Source: Chitinivorax sp. B (GTDB taxonomy: Bacteria; Pseudomonadota; Gammaproteobacteria; Burkholderiales; SCOH01). Taken from it: a stretch of 35,271 nucleotides of DNA. Every line of letters begins with the position of its first letter. Position 1 is the stretch's first letter. A model generated the notes under the pieces. The model made no database searches and was not told the origin of the DNA. It worked only from the letters and a program-made list of their open reading frames with translations. The stretch is taken from positions 1-35,271 of the forward strand of contig NZ_SCOH01000049.1 of NCBI RefSeq assembly GCF_005503445.1. The letters run 5' to 3'. Positions 33,844-35,271 of the stretch are shown here, in pieces. The position numbers were made by a program, and so were the translations under genes.

Positions 33844-34044
33844 TCAGTTGTTCAACGCTTCGATTGCAGCCTGCTCTGGTGAATAACCGTTATAGAACAG
33901 ATCCGTATACCATTCGGCCTGCTCTTCGATATTTGCCTGTGCCTCAAGCCGGGTCGCGCCGCGTGTGATCAGTTCCGTCTCCACTTGGGCACACCATTCC
34001 AGCAACGCCAGGGTGTCAGGGTCGAGTTCTTTGTTTTGTTTCAT
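33844..34044 (-). CDS. Small hypothetical protein, 66 residues
   Basis: Soluble, mainly helical and acidic, starting MKQNKELDPDTLALLEWCAQ and containing EEQAEWYTDLFYNGYSPEQA. No signal peptide, membrane span or known motif. ATG 34044 is chosen over an in-frame upstream codon at 34074 because GAGGTGG sits at the right distance. It ends just beyond a strong terminator shared with ndpA and may be cotranscribed with the upstream DUF805 gene (103 bp gap). Function not recognised. Confidence 0.7.
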   Translation of the reverse strand: MKQNKELDPDTLALLEWCAQVETELITRGATRLEAQANIEEQAEWYTDLFYNGYSPEQAAIEALNN

Positions 34045-34147
34045 GGTCCACCTCGTCTGTCTTGGGTCAGTCAACCTGACCCTACCTGGCTAGTTTGCCA
34101 CAGATTGGATTACAGATTATCTCGGCATCACAGGCTGACCAGGTTGA

Positions 34148-35077
34148 TCAACGCACCAACATCATGCCGACACAACCCAAAAGAAACAAAATACCGCATA
34201 TGCCCCCACACAGCTTCACCACGATAGAAGGATGCTCATCCTCCATTCCATAATCATTATCACCCTCTGTACCGGGGACAACGATCAGGAATACGAAGAG
34301 AAAGAAGCTAAGTGGCGGCAAAAACAGCAACAGTGCCCATTTTCCGGTGCGATCAATATCGTGCAAGCGTAATACGGTCAACCGAATACTCATGACCGAG
34401 GTAGCAAGCAACACGCTGATCATCGCTGTTACACCCAGCACACCAAATCCCAACAGCATGCTAATCACCAATCCTGCCATCATCAAAGAATACATGGCCA
34501 ACTGATAGGCGAGAAACCGTGCCCGCCCATATCGCCCTTCCATCGAGAAACTGAAAAAGGGCGGTGTCATCCGATACTCCAGTGGCGCTTCTTTGAGCAA
34601 ATTGGCAGATGGTGGCCGCCATGCAGTTACCTCACCCAATTTCGCCATCCTGGCCTTCTGTGCAAGCACTGCCCTCGCCTTTTCGATGTCCGCTCCACAA
34701 CCACGACATTCTGTTCGACGCGTTTGTTCGGCACCACATGCAGGGCAAGTGATCATCTCATCCGGACCGGACGCATGCCCGTCACCACCAATCAGTGTCA
34801 ACATCGGCTTTTCGAGGTGTGTATTCGCAATCAGGTTAGCAGGTGGTGTAGGTTCGATTACCCTGGTACCAATCCCTATTCTGGCCAACGCAGTCTGATA
34901 TTGCGGCAACTGCAATTTATTGAGCCCCCGCTTGATTATCGTTTCCTGCCCCTGCAGTAATGCAATGGCCCGCACCTCTGTAATCTTTAGTAATTGCGCT
35001 AGCGCTACATGCGCCCGCTCGACATCATGCCCAGGAAGCACGCTTCCAGTGAGGGCCAAATCGATTGACTCCGACAT
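34148..35077 (-). CDS. Membrane protein with zinc ribbon and DUF805 domain
   Basis: A 309-residue three-part protein. Residues 1-75 form a small alpha/beta module (LTGSVLPGHDVERAHVALAQ, ETIIKRGLNKLQLPQYQTAL). Such a module, with an IKRGL-type motif, recurs in front of membrane domains in betaproteobacterial proteins. Residues 111-127 are a zinc ribbon (Cys111, 114, 124, 127: CPACG...CRGCG). From about 172 a DUF805-type membrane domain follows, with SMEGRYGRARFLAYQ at its start, four or so hydrophobic helices and RLTVLRLHDIDRTGKWALLL, the DUF805 hallmark. Function unknown. The start lies only about 32 bp from the end of an IS element, which may have replaced its upstream DNA. Confidence 0.85.
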   Translation of the reverse strand: MSESIDLALTGSVLPGHDVERAHVALAQLLKITEVRAIALLQGQETIIKRGLNKLQLPQYQTALARIGIGTRVIEPTPPANLIANTHLEKPMLTLIGGDGHASGPDEMITCPACGAEQTRRTECRGCGADIEKARAVLAQKARMAKLGEVTAWRPPSANLLKEAPLEYRMTPPFFSFSMEGRYGRARFLAYQLAMYSLMMAGLVISMLLGFGVLGVTAMISVLLATSVMSIRLTVLRLHDIDRTGKWALLLFLPPLSFFLFVFLIVVPGTEGDNDYGMEDEHPSIVVKLCGGICGILFLLGCVGMMLVR

Positions 35078-35108
35078 ATAAATTCCAATTAATGCATATA
35101 TTGACTTA

Positions 35109-35271
35109 GAGCCTGTTCAAAGTCTTTTGAGCAATAGAGCCAAGAAGGCGAGATGGAAGAACTGCAAGCTGGTATTCAACTGCCGCTCACAGTTCTTCCA
35201 CAGCCGCCGATGTTTTTCCAACCAAGCGAAACTGCGCTCTACAATCCAGCGTTGTGGCATAACCTTAAATG
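35109..35271 (-). mobile_element. End of an IS5-family insertion sequence, cut by the window
   Basis: The element's end appears to be GAGCCTGTTCAAAGTC from about 35109, resembling IS5-group terminal repeats, flanked by CTTA/TTA, possibly the short target duplication. The other end is outside the window, so limits and duplication cannot be checked. Confidence 0.75.
35117..35271 (-). CDS. IS5-family transposase, C-terminal part
   Basis: Minus-strand reading to the stop at 35119-35117 gives the C-terminal 51 residues of a DDE transposase. It contains FKVMPQRWIVERSFAWLEKH, the Y/W-R-E signature zone with the catalytic Glu, then RRLWKNCERQLNTSLQFFHL. The sequence is of the IS427-like branch of IS5. 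The frame is intact as far as visible, and the rest lies beyond the window. Confidence 0.85.
   Translation of the reverse strand, partial: FKVMPQRWIVERSFAWLEKHRRLWKNCERQLNTSLQFFHLAFLALLLKRL

Noticed and set aside
1-35271. CRISPR arrays, tRNA or rRNA genes, prophage or toxin-antitoxin genes
   Set aside because: No regularly spaced repeats, conserved RNA sequences or recognisable proteins of these classes were seen.

Overview
The window looks like chromosomal DNA of a Gram-negative betaproteobacterium, probably of the Neisseriales/Burkholderiales type. The flagellar genes include P- and L-ring proteins, PrpE and Tag are close to their proteobacterial forms, and base composition is moderate. 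The species cannot be read from the sequence.

Region 1 (about 1-20,440, + strand) is one very compact flagellar operon of 26 genes with overlaps or gaps of only a few to about 30 bases: fliQ-fliR-flhB-flhA-flgF-flgG-flgA-flgH-flgI-flgB-flgC-fliE-fliF-[fliG-like]-fliH-fliI-fliJ-fliK-flgD-flgE-[fliM-like]-fliN-fliO-fliP-fliA-hypothetical. It encodes the whole export gate (FlhA, FlhB, FliO, FliP, FliQ, FliR), the ATPase complex (FliH, FliI, FliJ), the MS ring, rod, P and L rings, hook, hook cap, hook-length control and a sigma-28-type factor. Filament, filament cap, hook-filament junction, stator, chemotaxis, FlgJ, FliL, FlgM and FlgN genes are absent from the window. The torque and switch parts are strikingly reduced: the gene in the fliG slot encodes only 184 residues without the torque domain, and the fliM slot encodes a 258-residue SpoA protein. 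The order is also circularly permuted, with fliP near the 3' end and fliQR-flhBA at the 5' end. A 12-bp direct repeat, with a third imperfect copy over the first start codon, precedes the operon.

Region 2 (20,440-25,720) holds propionyl-CoA synthetase (prpE, -), 3-methyladenine glycosylase I (tag, +) and a stand-alone elongation factor G paralogue (-). The EF-G gene is preceded by a leader with a 45-codon ORF, a chain of overlapping hairpins and an intrinsic terminator just before the start codon. This looks like translation-sensing attenuation.

Region 3 (25,714-29,540) contains an overlapping pair on the - strand (DEDDh exonuclease then ADP-ribosylglycohydrolase), and a divergent LysR regulator/MFS exporter pair.

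Region 4 (29,547-33,830) is a Zn/Cd/Pb resistance module: a P1B-2 ATPase with a His-rich leader and two tandem HMA domains, divergent from a CadR/PbrR-type MerR regulator, with a recognisable 19-bp-spacer MerR promoter between them. A nucleoid-associated NdpA/YejK protein follows.

Region 5 (33,840-35,271, - strand) has a 66-residue hypothetical protein, a zinc-ribbon/DUF805 membrane protein and the truncated end of an IS5-family element at the window edge. No rRNA, tRNA or CRISPR array was seen.
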